From the NCBI GenBank assembly GCA_963514095.1, contig OY741279.1, positions 8,197,822 to 8,261,821 of the forward strand: DNA of 64,000 nt, read 5' to 3'. Positions 1 through 12,314 of the stretch are shown one piece after another. How positions within the stretch are numbered: the stretch's first letter is position 1; every line of letters starts with the position of its first letter. The notes beneath the pieces are model-generated. The model was not told the origin of the DNA. It did no database searches and worked only from the letters and a program-made list of their open reading frames with translations. Origin of the DNA: Eutrigla gurnardus. Its lineage: Eukaryota; Chordata; Actinopteri; Perciformes; Triglidae. Position numbers and translations under genes: made by a program.

Positions 1-2310
1 CATGCATAGTGTCTTTTGATGGCTTTCCTTAAATGCACCTGAAGTCACTCGGTCTGGTTGGTTTGTTTCAAAAAAGAGTTTGATTGTTGTGTTCAGATCT
101 GTTCAAACAAAGCGATCTAGCAGGGAAATGCTCCAGGTTTTGGAACAACGAGCTACGTCTGAATACACCCTTCGCTGACTAGCGTGTTAGCATGCTAACA
201 TTTGCTCGTCTGCACCAAGCAGAAGAAAAAAACGTAAGCATGCACTTTTATTATATTTTATTAATCTAGTTTTTCCCCTACAATATTACTTTTCATTATA
301 GCTTTTAATTATATATATTTGATCACCATTTATCATTATATTGTGTTACATGCACTGGCCTCAAATTGTCAAATTCACTTTTGACTTTTCTGTTCTGTGT
401 TATTTCCAGCAGTCAGATATCTGTGAAGCACTTTGAATTTCATGGCAATTCAGCCAATAGTTAATGAGATATGTAATCCGGGAGCAAAGTGATGCCGCTA
501 GTTCATTATTTCTTTCTATAGCCTCGGGTCCAAATGAGCGCCGCCAACAGCGTCGGTAACAAATATGGCGACTGTGCCAACGAAAGGGCTGCCAGAACAA
601 AAGAAGGAGAATGATGACCGCCATTAACACACGCTGAATATTACCACACACTTGAAGTATGATCTGCATCATTGTTAAATCACTGTACGTGTATGTTCAA
701 GGTAGCATAAATACAAGTCAGGTGGTCAGGATTAAGGAGGCCCGCTGCCTTCCTTCGCCCAGGGCTCCACGTTCATTAAATCCCGAGGCACACACACAAA
801 TCATTATCTAACAGGCAATCTGATAGGAGACCAGCTCAGGACAGAAACATCATCATCATCATCCTTGAGTATTAACTCAGCATTTATAACTGCCATGTAT
901 AACCAGCCCTTCTTAATGAAATCTCATTTACATACAAGCAGGTGGTGAACACCATTCAATAATAAATCCCTCGGGTTAGTTTGAGTATGGTCAGAACCCG
1001 AGCTTTAAATGTCACCGAACGCCAACAAGGTGGACAACAACTCCTGTTGGGCAGCGGTGAAAGATGATTTGACATCAGCGAGATCACGATGAATCTGACT
1101 TATTCATATTCAATTCAAACACGCCTGACAAATCAAATTCATACATATTTAACCAACAAGCCACTGTATCTCTCCTGGCAAACCCAGAAGATGGAAACAT
1201 TGTACATAATTTAGAAATTATACATTCTATTCCCGATGACGGTGAATATGCATGAACCAAATTTTGATCCGCTCTCAAAGGCGGCGTTACGTAACTCGTA
1301 AATATTCACACGGCATCTCGTTATACCTGGAAAGTTGTCTCATAAACCCCAGATCATGTGTCATTAAAGAAAGAACGTTTCCTCTTTTGCTCATTAAAAA
1401 CGACACTCTATAAGTCAAACATCTTTGATGCCAGTATGAATAAAGCAGCTCTTCTTGCCTCTTCATTACAAACAGCAAGAACCGCAGTAACATAGATGTG
1501 GTTGTTGGCTTTCATTACATGTCAAATGCTTACTCATGGAAAGACAGCACTGAATGTCATCTCAAACTCATTCTTGAAACTTGTTATTTCTCATAATAAC
1601 AAGATCTTTCTCACCTTGATAATGAGACACCACACTTTCTGAGAAACTATGGCAGATATCCACTGCTGTACATACAATGAGAATGTTGGAAAAAAACAAA
1701 GAGGTTTGGATCCTTGTTCACCAAAAAAAAAAAATCATATACATTACAGGTGTATCAGTTGCATCAATCAGAGTAAGTGAGTAGGAGGGATGTTTTGGTG
1801 TTAGAAGGTACTTCTGGTGGGAAAAAGGGTTCAGCTACAAACCAGAATTACAAGCGCCAGACAAATCCGTTCCCCCAGGCCTTTCAAGGCCTTTTAAGCT
1901 CTGGTACATTACAGGAGAAAATCATCCACAAGTCCAATATGCCAGCGGGGGAATGCTTTTCATCAACCATGACAAGTTTGGTCGATGGTGCCATCCACTT
2001 ATCCATAAAGGAGGGGTAATGAAGTCAGCGGATGTCTTTTATTGGAAGACTGCTCACTCAATGCTGGTATTTACAATGAGATTTGATGTGACCTTTTTTG
2101 GCATGAAAATAAATAAATGACTCATTTCATTTAGTCAGCTTGATTTGTGGCAACATTTTTGGATTTGGTGTTTTCAATACATAACCTCTGTATGTATAGA
2201 AGATGAGAAAATCTGTAGCCACCATTTGGAACATTTTAATATATTTTATTATAATAGTACTGCAGAAGAGAAAATATTTAAATTATCAATACGATGATGC
2301 TTTCGCCTAC
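1..2310. other. Non-coding sequence downstream of kcnk2 first coding exon (probable kcnk2 intron)
   Basis: Seen: no open frame on either strand resembles the next KCNK2 exons (pore and later membrane segments), so the gene must continue off the left edge and this stretch is inferred to be its intron. The only recognisable element is a short piece of a teleost dispersed repeat around 181-212, listed separately. Otherwise AT-rich unique-looking DNA. Confidence 0.6.
181..212. repeat. Fragment of teleost dispersed repeat
   Basis: The stretch contains the 14-bp palindrome gttagcatgctaac at the centre of a motif that I recall as recurrent in fish interspersed repeats. A related, longer degenerate copy lies at about 21060-21680, where gtagcatgct and catgttaac also occur. 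Identification is by memory of the motif, not by search. Confidence 0.45.
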
Positions 2311-4648
2311 CTTGACCAGATCCTCCAGCTCGGACGAGTTCACGCAGGCGTGCGTGGCCAAGAAGTCCAGTTTTTCCACCAGAATGGCCAGCTTCTGCGA
2401 GCTCTCGTGAGGCTGCTCCAGCGCTCTGAACACCGTCGCCCCAACGATGAGGTAAAGCACCACCAAGAAGAAGATGGCCGACACGGTTTTCCACCTCATG
2501 ACGGTGGTCCGGGTGTCGCACTCGTCCTCCGGAGAGTTCAGCAACACGGGGTTGATGGAGAACGACAGGCGAGGCTTGGAGTTGTGGGCGGCAGACTTCG
2601 GGTCCAGAAGGTCAGGTGCAGCCACTACAAGGGAGGATCTGATTAATGTGGATCCATTTCATCCATCCATCCATCTGTCCATCTGTTCATCATCCATCCA
2701 TCCATCCATTCATCATATGTCCATCCATCCGTCCATCCATCATCAACACATCCGTCCATCCATCCATCAACACATCCATCCATCCACACGTCCACACATA
2801 CATCCATCTACACATCCATCCATCCATCCATCCATCCATCCATCCATCCACACATCCATCCATCCATCCATCTATCCATCCATCCATCCATCCATCCATC
2901 ATATGTCCATCTATCCATCCATCATCCGTCCATCATATGTCCATCCATCCATCCATCTACACATCCATCCATCCATCCATCCATCTACACATCCATCCAC
3001 CCACACATCCATCCATCCATCAACACATCCATCCATCCATCCATCCATCATATGTCCATCCATCCATCCATCATCCGTCCATCATATGTCCATCCATCCA
3101 TCCGTCCATCCATCCATCCATCCATCTACACATTCATCCATCCATCTACACATCCATCCATCCACACATCCATCCATCCATCCATCCATCCATCATCCGT
3201 CCATCATATGTCCGTCCATCCATCCATCCATCCATCCATCCACACATCCATCCATCCATCCATCCGTCCGTCCGTCCATCCATATGTCCAACCATCCGTC
3301 CGTCCATCATCCATCCATCCATCCATCCATCCATCCATCCATCCATCCATCCATCCACACATCCATCCATCCATCCATCCATTCATCCATCCATCCGTCC
3401 ATCCATATGTCCAACCATCCGTCTGTCCATCATCCATCCATCCATCCATCCATCCATCCATTCATCCATCCATCCGTCCATCCATATGTCCAACCATCCG
3501 TCTGTCCATCATCCACACATCCATCCATCCATCTTTCCATCCATCCATCCATCCATCCATCTATTCATCCACACATCCATCCATCCATCCATCCATCCAT
3601 CCATCCATCCATCCATCCACACATCCATCCATCCATCCATCCATCCATCCATCCATCCATCCATCCATCTATTCATCCATCTTTCCATCCATCCATCCAT
3701 CCACACATCCATCCATCTAAATAATAAACGTACCATCTGTTGCATACAATCGATGGCAAAGTCTATTGATGGTTCTTACAACGTGTTCCAGGACAGATCA
3801 AACATCTGATTGCAAAAATATTCTTACACCACTCTAAAAGACAAATGAACAGCAGGTTTTTAGGTTTTTATGTACCCCAGAAGTATTTGACACAAGGGAA
3901 CTGAATCCTCCCTCCTTTACTGTATAGCCAGATTCACTCTAACTCCTTTATTTCTCACAATAAGAAACCAGCAGAACTATTGACCTGCGGCAGGTGGAGC
4001 ACTTTTCATTCAAAGCACCGCCCGTGTTCCAACAGCAACATTTATATTTGGACTTGATGTCTTTCCAAAGCTTCCTCTAGATGGATCTAATGAGGGGAAA
4101 CCTGGATTCAACCTATTAAGGTTTGTTAATAACGACGATTCTCCAGTGTAATAAAAAATAAATGCATGTGATGGATAAACACATAATTCCAATAAGCTTG
4201 TTACAATAGTGTGACAATGGAACAGGTTATGTGGAACAGTGTTGTTGCCTTTGGGTCCTGTGATACAAATGAATACAACGACTGAGTGGGAGCTCATTAA
4301 ACATTAAACACTCTTTGTCACAATCCCATTTACCCAACAGCTTGCTGAAGTAGATGCAATTACATAACCACCCCATGAGGTCCTAATGGCCGGTATTTTA
4401 CAGTAAACAACTTATGGAGATACTTAGCTGAAACCATGTCAAATAAACACATAAATGGACGTGTTTTATTCATATGTTTTACTATATTTGTATTACATAA
4501 CTGCATGTGCATTGTCTTGATTTCTGTTTTGCACCTGCATAAATATCGCACATTTCTCATAAATAATGCAAAGTACCAGTAGAAAATATGCCACAATGAA
4601 CTACTAGTAACTCTCCACGTCTCCTCCGTCACTCTCTGGACACTTACT
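2311..4648 (-). CDS. kcnk2: TREK-1 two-pore-domain K+ channel, N-terminal part (partial)
   Basis: Two exons on the minus strand: an upstream exon ending at 4648 (donor GTAAGT at 4647-4642) and the first coding exon 2624-2311 (acceptor TTGTAG, donor GTAGGC). The start codon is split: the last base of the upstream exon (A) joins TG of the next to give ATG, preceded in frame by TAG two codons upstream, so the start is well fixed. The 105 visible residues begin MAAPDLLDPKSA, as in the shorter mammalian TREK-1 form. They contain the cytoplasmic N-tail, the first transmembrane helix (about residues 46-66, ending in YLIVGATVF) and the start of the extracellular cap, with the cap cysteine of HACVNSS and an N-glycosylation sequon NSS. 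Met43 (VMRWKTV) matches the internal methionine used for alternative initiation in mammalian TREK-1. TREK-1 is a plasma-membrane background K+ channel gated by stretch, heat, lipids and pH. Pore loops, later helices and C-tail lie off the left edge. Paralogue (kcnk2a or b) cannot be told. Confidence 0.92.
2660..3718. repeat. (CATC)n / (GATG)n tetranucleotide array, about 1.06 kb
   Basis: Nearly uninterrupted catc units with variants (cgtc, cacacatc, catatgtc, tctatc, tttc). Higher-order blocks recur, for example blocks containing catatgtccaaccatccgtc near 3281, 3405 and 3484. It sits in kcnk2 intron 1, only about 35 bp from the acceptor of the first coding exon. All frames are open for long distances, giving meaningless His-Pro-Ser-Ile or Met-Asp-Gly-Trp proteins. 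Confidence 0.98.
3719..4647. other. kcnk2 intron 1, unique part
   Basis: About 930 bp of AT-rich sequence between the tetranucleotide array and the upstream kcnk2 exon. No exon, RNA gene or clear repeat was recognised here on either strand. Confidence 0.6.
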
Positions 4649-4985
4649 TCTCTACCATCTCGTCATCGGTGTTTCCTCGTCCGCGGATCTTGTCCACTCA
4701 AAGAAAGCGCGTGCGACGGTCTCCCGTTAGCGCGTGCTGCTGCCGCCGAGGTGCGTGGCCGCTCTCCTCCACATGGCTTCCCTTCCACTTTACAGGCTCC
4801 GGAGCGCATACATCCAGGACATCGCGTTCCCGCCAGAAGACGCGCTAGGACGGGGCGTGAAAGGAACCGGGCGCGGGGGGAGAACTCTCCTCCGTGGAAT
4901 CCGGTGGCATCGTTGCCCGGTGAGGCGCCGCGACGCGGAGGTTGGGATTGTACCGGTCAGGGAGAAGTGTTCGCCAGTGATGCGC
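4648..4985 (-). promoter_or_regulatory. kcnk2: kcnk2 5' exon and CpG-rich promoter-proximal region
   Basis: The minus-strand exon ends at 4648 in ...GAGAA followed by GTAAGT. Its 5' limit cannot be placed. The stretch is much richer in CpG than its surroundings, as expected near a vertebrate promoter. Just before the junction are two upstream ATGs: one opens a 4-codon frame ATG ACG AGA TGG TAG, and the other (ATGGTAGAG) runs across the junction and ends TGA inside the coding exon in another frame. Both overlap or abut the real start and could lower or modulate translation (inference). Confidence 0.6.
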
Positions 4986-5000
4986 AGAGAGAGAGAGAGG

Positions 5001-5078
<78 letters not shown>
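4985..5078. repeat. (GA)n microsatellite upstream of kcnk2
   Basis: About 90 bp of GA units with one ggggg interruption near 4999. On the kcnk2 strand it is a (TC)n polypyrimidine tract in the promoter-proximal or 5' UTR region; a GA/TC tract here can bind GAGA-type factors or form triplex DNA (inference). Confidence 0.95.
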
Positions 5079-6000
5079 CTGTCCAACACTTCAGAGGCTT
5101 CCCTCCCTGCAGCATCATGGATGAACATGAGTCTTCTTCACTGCTGAGATTGTTGGTTCCAAAAAGAGCTCAGCATCACTTTTTACGGGTTCACATCAAG
5201 AAAGACCAGCACCATCCATGAACCCTTCACTTTCTTTTGATCCAACGTGTTTTTCCAGCGTACCCCTCACATGGCTGAACACTGAGACAAGGAGTGATGT
5301 GAATGCTCAGAAGAGATCATCCTCCAAGTGATGGGAGTCCCAAAGAGGTCACCTGTGGACTGTTGGGTTATTATTATTCACAATCATAGGGCTAAATAAG
5401 CAGTTAACCCTGCAAATGAAGCCTAAATTGTTATGTATGTTCAGACAAAGTGAGTACAAATACAAAAATACTACTCCCACTTAGATCCAACGTTGCAAAC
5501 TTGCTAGAAACACTTTCATTTCTGCATCAGATGCCTCCTACAACAACAGCCATGGGGTTTTTTTTTCCAGGGTTAAGGGAGAAAGGAGCTTTTTCCTGGC
5601 TTTGACTGATGATTTTAACTGCTGACATTGACAGCGACGCTCACAAGTCCACATGCAGGCAACAGCCAGTAAGAATCAGCCGTGCACACGAAGACAGTGT
5701 CAGTGCTGTAATTAAATTAATCTGAATTAGTGAGACAGTCTGTCCGGTTAATGTCCCTCATGTGACATTATTCATCATGGCATGCAGGTACGACCGATAC
5801 ATAATACACACACACAAAAAAAAACAACAACCAAGACTGACAGGGATTTTCACTAATTTGATTGTCAGATGCAGTTCAGCCCTTTTTTGTCCTTGTGAGT
5901 CTGTAAATGAAAGGGTGTGCGTGTTTGTGAAGATGTGTCCGCAATATTGATTTGCATGAGCTACTACCGCTGATTGAATTGACAGACTTTGGTGCTCTGA

Positions 6001-6023
6001 CACACACACACACACACACACAC
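6001..6023. repeat. (CA)n microsatellite
   Basis: About 11 CA units, intergenic. Confidence 0.95.
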
Positions 6024-6647
6024 TGAATCCTTCATGTTCCCTAAAAATCATTATCTAAGTGCACAATGAAAGATAATATGAAGAACGACCCATAGTCCCC
6101 ACTTTTGCTCACAATTCAGTCTTTCAGCTGAGTTTGCCGGGGACAGAAATCCTCTTCTACAAATAAGCAGCGATAGATTTTCGTCTTCAGCATGACAGTA
6201 ATAAAACCGAACAAACATTCCACACGCTCCGACCTCTTAAAAGGTTTTTCGGGAGATTGTGTTCAGATTTCCTCGTTCCATCATAAATCATCAGCAACTA
6301 TCGTCTTCTGCTTTCCTATTTCCTCTCGTTCTTTCCAACCCTTTTCTGCCCATCTGTGCCTCTCCTCCACTTCAAATGACTTTCAATCAGCGAAGCATCC
6401 AATCTGCACTCACATGCTCAAAGAACGGCAGATTAATTTTTGATAGAGGGCTGTAACAGGTTGAGGGTTTCCACCTTCACTCACTCGGTGGATATCCTAT
6501 CCCTCTTTCAAAAAAAAAAATAATAACGTTCAGGGCTTTTTTGATGCAATAGTTGTGTAATAATCCAAAATAAAAAAACTCAGTTTGGTATTCACATTAA
6601 TGTCATCCAAAGAATCGAAGATGGCTTGGAGTGCTGGCTTTGCTTAT

Positions 6648-6661
6648 GTTGCTATGGTTAC
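6648..6661. promoter_or_regulatory. X-box-like (RFX) palindrome
   Basis: GTTGCTATGGTTAC, one mismatch from the RYYNYY-N(1-3)-RRNRAC X-box pattern. One of four such sites in the 22-kb gene-free interval. Confidence 0.35.
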
Positions 6662-7915
6662 GGTTCCCGCTGTAGTTGCAGCAATGAATGATGTTATGTT
6701 TTTGACCATTTTTTTTTTTTTTGGTTCGCAGTCCTGCTGTTCAACCCGGTCTCACTCCCAAGTTGTCAAATTCCAAAGGGGCTGGGAGGGAGGGGGGGGG
6801 GGGATTTTCCTTCTGCTTGATTGAACAGGTCAGAGGTCAAGCCAGGCAAGATGAATACATCCATATATCAGGACCTCTGCTGCTGAACATAACCATTAAT
6901 GTTTGACCTGCAGCACCTGCACTGAGGGAATCTGTTTCACTGCTGTTCTGAACCTGGTGGATACAGATGCTGGAAACCCATAAACATAAAACATTCTCTT
7001 TTTTCTTATTTGGTGTTGTTACTGCCCTTAACAACACATTCTGTTTCTTCTTCTACTTCTCCTCTAATTATGTCCAAGCTTTGGTGGAATTTGCATTTTG
7101 ACAACATGACTGTATTTTTCATCGAGGTCAAAGGAGAAGGGGGGTAAAATCAATTTAGCAGCCTCTGCTTCTATTAAAGAAGCTATTTCAGCCCGAGTCA
7201 TATATGGCATGACACACCAGGCTTATCTCTAAATTACCTTCCAGCTCTATGTTTGCTAACTGTTATTATGTGGATGTCACACACACAATCAGCGGGGTGT
7301 AATTTGACTTTGAAGGCGTCTTATCTATGAATATGATATAGCCGTGCACATTCAATTAGAGTCACTGGACGTGATTGAATGAGGGATTGAGTCTATCGAT
7401 TTTCCATTTACGTGTTTTTAGACAGAAAACAGCTTGATGAATGTCTCCTTGTTATCTCATAGTCTCATCTTGAGGTAGAACCTCATGCTTCAGGCTTCCT
7501 AATTGGTGGACTGTTTCTCTTGAAGAGGACGTCACCTGCAGCAGGGACATATGGCTTTTGTTACATGCCGGTCATCTTATTGCCGGTGACACTGTCGTGT
7601 TAATGGACTCTAGTAATATCTCTCCTGATGTCGCAGCAAAATGCCAGACGCACAGGAATCGGGAGCCTCGTGTGACCTGTTTGACAAAAAAGGTGCTTGC
7701 AAAGTGGTTTCTTACACAAATCGGATGTTAATTAGAACATAAATTCAAAGCTTTGTGGTAATGACTCAAATTATTAATGTATTACTTTCGTATTATTTTC
7801 AAAACCACCTCCAATTTAAATGTTTTGCATCACTGACTGTGTGTTTGTGGATATTTTTTATGGAGATGTGAAAATGGAGCCCGGCAGCCAACTGAACAGA
7901 TGCACTGATCTGTCA

Positions 7916-7918
<3 letters not shown>

Positions 7919-7951
<33 letters not shown>
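7919..7951. repeat. (TG)n microsatellite
   Basis: About 16 TG units, intergenic. Confidence 0.95.
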
Positions 7952-7954
<3 letters not shown>

Positions 7955-8754
7955 ATTATATCTCATAAGCAGATAGTTGGAGATCATTTTCAAAAACGTT
8001 TTATCCCCTTTGCAATAGCCATAAAAAGCTCAGAACTCCGATGATCTGCGACATCAGCAAAGAGAAATGCTGAAAGTTGTACGTGTTTTAAATGGTCGTC
8101 ATGTATATTTTATATTCTCCTGAATTGCGACTCACCACCTGCTGAATCCACCCGAATCATTTCTACCGAGGTTGCGGTTTCCTCCTTCATCAGCGGTATT
8201 TTCGGCATACAGCAGGGGCCTTAACTGAATAGCAAATGATTACAATTCATCATCTGTAATCAATACTGGCATTTGCAATCCCACACGGATATTGACGTTG
8301 TGTTATGACGGATCATAAAAAAGCAGATCTCGATAGAGACAAACTAACTTATTGATTTGAATGTTACTGAGTGAGACCATATCTATAAGAAAGTCTTTCA
8401 AAACATAGATGTGTTTCATGGAGCAAAGAGTCCAGTTAACTGAAGAACAGTGACCCTGATTGTGGTCCGGGGGGTGAAAAGCAGATAAAACGGTGTCATT
8501 CACTGTTAGAACTCAAGTGGAAACAGTAACTGCTTCTCTCTCATTAAGCTGTGGAACAACGGTTGCGATCAGTGTCATCCGTCCCGGTTCCAACTCGCTG
8601 GTTCTGGATGGATGACAGAGCTCAAAAGGAATAATTGTGGTTTCACAGCAGACAAGCCTTTCATCTTCGATCTTATTCGACCGAGGCCTGGGAAAATCAA
8701 TCATCGTGAACAACTAAGCGAAATGAACTCATGCGATACGCACATGAAACACCT

Positions 8755-8758
<4 letters not shown>

Positions 8759-8804
<46 letters not shown>
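8759..8804. repeat. (AC)n microsatellite
   Basis: About 23 AC units, intergenic. Confidence 0.95.
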
Positions 8805-8808
<4 letters not shown>

Positions 8809-9089
8809 ATGGCCGTTAAATTAACACAGAATATGGACTCGCTCTGGTCCCTGCGATGCTTTGAAGAATAGAAGCCTGCAGAGCAGTGGAGGAAAAACCA
8901 GCAGGCTGTGCTGCCAAAGTAATTACAGTCAAGGACACCTTTTGCACATGATGGACAATCAAAGAAAAAGTCAAAAGTATTTCACTCGATTTGTAAATGA
9001 TTGTTAAATTACTGCACTCTCCCCTCTTGAGAAACACCTATTAGCACTCAGGGTCCGACGCTTAGCTCAAATGCTGCTCTATAGCAGTA

Positions 9090-9310
9090 TATATGCAGTA
9101 ACAAGTGGAGTGAAGCAAACGCAGAAGTGCCTAAAACCTGCATTCTTCCAAATGGCCATCAGGGGGCCTCTGGTTCCAAAAACAACTTTGAAGTCTATGA
9201 GAAAATCATTCTACTTCTCACGTGATTTATGACCTCAGTAAACATTGTAAACCTTAGTTAATGGTTTCAAATCTTCTTCAATTCAGAAATGTGTTAATTT
9301 CGTGAATTGT
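9090..9310. repeat. Dispersed repeat, copy A
   Basis: Shares with 12848-12985, in the same order, aagtctatgagaaaat, cagtaaacattgtaaac, and cttcttcaat. I recall this combination (with a preceding segment on a gene-dosage-like cagggggc motif) as a common percomorph interspersed repeat. No coding capacity. Confidence 0.6.
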
Positions 9311-10196
9311 TTAAACTTTAAACTCACTGTCTGACTGACTGTTTTTGCTATGAAATACAGTTTGTCATTTCCTGTGAGCCGAAGACAAATTTCCACCCTG
9401 ATGGACAATAAAGAATTATTCTATTCTATTTATCTTTCATTCATTTATCGGGTTACTTCTACAGTATTAAAGCAGGTATTTTCCCCAAATATGCTTCTCA
9501 ATTGTGACATAGGCTCTTTCAACAAATTATTAAAGCACATAAAAAACTCATGTTGAAGCAAATTTCCTTGGTGATACGATGGCAGTGAAGAGGATGAACT
9601 AGACTTCAGGGAGAGAATCGGTCACAGTGAGTGCAACACCATCAGTGGGTTTAGCTGTGGGCTTTGAAGGAAATGGAAAAAACGAGGCTCCCTACCTCGC
9701 GCCAGAGAGAAACACTGCAATGTTGTTGTAGTTAATTCTATAATAGAATCATCACACTGCACAGAAGCTTTTTATTGTCCGGGACATGTTTGAAGGCTTT
9801 CTTGGCAGTGACTCTCAGATTTTCCCCCACTCCTTTTTTTTCTTTTTTTTTACATCAGACTTTGATGTCTACTGAGATGTCAGTGTCACCCATCCCACGG
9901 GACACCTCGGCAACGGGGGGTTAATTAAGATTAATGTGGGGGCTGACAAGGGTATCGCTGACTGAGCACACACACACACACACATGTACTCACACACACA
10001 TTTTACTAAGCAAGCTGGTGAGAGGAGATAACCGGGCTGTAATATGTTATATTTTGTATCCCTGAGAGTGTAATTCAAGCTGAGGTGAAGTGTAGATCAT
10101 AACATTTCATGTCATCATAAACCACATAAGGTCCCATAAACTACAGATTTTGACTGCTTCCTGAAAGGTTGTTATTTTCTTCATTAGGGGTGATGC

Positions 10197-10210
10197 GTTA
10201 CCACGGCTAC
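10197..10210. promoter_or_regulatory. X-box-like (RFX) palindrome
   Basis: GTTACCACGGCTAC (reverse GTAGCCGTGGTAAC), one mismatch from the RFX X-box pattern. Confidence 0.3.
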
Positions 10211-11123
10211 AATCCAAGTGTAGTTTATTCTCTTGGCCTGTCAGAAAAGCAGAGAAGTGGAAAAGCGAGATGCCTCCCAGACACGGAGCTCCTCTCCAGA
10301 GAATAATCAGGCCTGTTTATTGTGCCGTTGATCACAGCGAGGGAATATCCATACATCTCTTTGTTTTCTTCTAGATTGCCACTGTGTGGCTGTTGTTACA
10401 CCCAGTGGGATTAATAAAGTACTCAGTACACTGTGACAATGACTGACAATGTTAACCCCAAAGAAAAAGCCACATAATTGTCGCTGAAAGAGGCAACTCT
10501 GGACTCAAACGTGTGTTTCCGTACATAAGGAGAATCGTGACTCAGGCTTTCGTGGGAAAAATAAAATCCCTGCTTTGGTCTCTTCTGGTGAACAATTCAT
10601 CAACAGCTAAACAATGAGGTCTAATTAGGTGCAGACAATGGATGCATTAGGCTGAATCTCCGTCAGCAGATGTGGAAACAGCAGCAGGTGGTCGGCTTGT
10701 TGAGAATTAGGCAACGTATGTCACACATCAAGTCACAGAATTCACTTCACAAAGCTCTAGAATGACTGCAGGATCATATTATCTTTCTCTCCGTCTTATT
10801 ATTATCTTTATTATTATCATCTTGTCACAAAACAATAAGGAACTTTTCCTTGGGGGTGCGTCTGTTTGTTTAAGGGGGAGGTTTACGGAGGCACACAGGC
10901 AATTTCACACGCCAGCAGCAACAAACAACAGCTTTTTGAATAATGAAATTAAGGGAGCTTTTCATAGCGCTGACAGAATGACATCTTTCTTTAATGGTTA
11001 GCGTTTCGCTCCTGACAGCGGATTGATTCCTTCATTTAAAAAGGTGTCTGTGGATCAGAAATGATGGGTTTAATAATTGTTTGATTTTCTCTTGGGATTC
11101 TGTTGCTACTCCCCTGCTGTCTG

Positions 11124-11125
<2 letters not shown>

Positions 11126-11202
<77 letters not shown>
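11126..11202. repeat. (AC)n microsatellite
   Basis: About 38 uninterrupted AC units, intergenic. Confidence 0.96.
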
Positions 11203-11203
<1 letters not shown>

Positions 11204-11788
11204 TTACACTAGGGAATCTTCACTTTTGCCTTTAGCTCAGCTTGCTGCTGTCTTCATGAGCGGCGAGTGACAAACAGAGGACAGAGACAATGACAGACTA
11301 ATCAATATACCTCCGAGGGCCCAACTGGACAATCCATACAAGTGAATTTGCCTCTCGTATTTATCTCCCAGCACGTCCTTTCCCGGCAGACGATCAAAAA
11401 AAAAAAAAAAAAGCATCACCAAACCGCAGAAGTTTGCTTTTGCGGTTTCCTTTGATTTCATTCTTTTGATTTCTTTAATGAAGAGGCGACAAATGGCAAA
11501 CGTCCGTTGGTTTCAATGCTCATGGTTTCTGACCGTGCCGGAGCATGTACGACTGGGGGGGTTTGCAGCTTGTGTAAAGAGCTCTTCGCCCCCCCTTCCC
11601 CCAAAGACATGATGGTGTTGTGGGCTTTGATGAGAACGCTTCCCTCGCCTCCTTTCACATTGACTTTGCGGTAACCCATTTCCTTTCTGGAGCTTTCAAC
11701 CCACAGCGTCACGGCGGCTCATTATCTGTTGGATAACACACTCATCTTGGTGGCACATTCTGTACTTGGAAGGTAGCGTTTGTATGCA

Positions 11789-11808
11789 TGTGTGTGTGTG
11801 TGTGTGTG
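11789..11808. repeat. (TG)n microsatellite
   Basis: About 10 TG units, intergenic. Confidence 0.9.
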
Positions 11809-12300
11809 ATTTGCACCATCCAGATCAAACGCCTATAGTCGTCCATACACCTTCAAAACGATGTTAGAGTTGTGTTTCTGCAACCAAACCACTGATTTGG
11901 GTCAAAACTCCTGATACATTTTTATTGAAAATGAGTTGCAAGCGTTCCCAACTTGTGCTGCAGCATCGGCCAGACATTTTTGCATCCCCTCCAAACACTC
12001 AATATCAGTTAGATGAAAGGCGTGGGTGTGAGTCCGCTGTGCTTCCTGCCATGGACGTCACAGCAGATCTAGCTTACTCTGTCGCTCACAGACACAATGA
12101 ATAGGTACGGGACAGCAGCGTTTGCGGTTCATCTCCAGGTGTTGTCTCATTTGTTTTTTTTCTATCTTGCCAGAAAGCAGGTCCCATCTGTGTGTAAATT
12201 GTCCAGGCAGGGCCTAACCTAGATGTTAATCCGCTGCCTTCTGTTTACCTGCAAGAGGCAACATGTCAGATTAGTCAACAATTATCTCTTCTTTGACGCG

Positions 12301-12314
12301 GTTGCTATAGTGAC
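12301..12314. promoter_or_regulatory. X-box (RFX) site, full match to pattern
   Basis: GTTGCTATAGTGAC fits RYYNYY-N2-RRNRAC without mismatch and lies inside a unique-sequence block (about 12150-12370) containing several TAATC/CAATTA cores, the best regulatory-element candidate of the gene-free interval. Confidence 0.4.

Noticed and set aside
2203..2646. Plus-strand open frame opposite the kcnk2 exon
   Set aside because: Antisense shadow; the minus-strand frame encodes the TREK-1 N-terminus with correct splice sites.
2474..3809. Open frames of about 390-420 codons in the (CATC)n array, and Met-Asp-Gly-Trp frames on the other strand
   Set aside because: The 4-bp unit contains no stop in any frame, so long frames are automatic. 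They have no domain or codon structure and overlap an intron.
4734..5221. Arg-Glu and Ser-Leu repeat frames near kcnk2 exon 1
   Set aside because: They are translations of the (GA)n tract with no homologous flanks.
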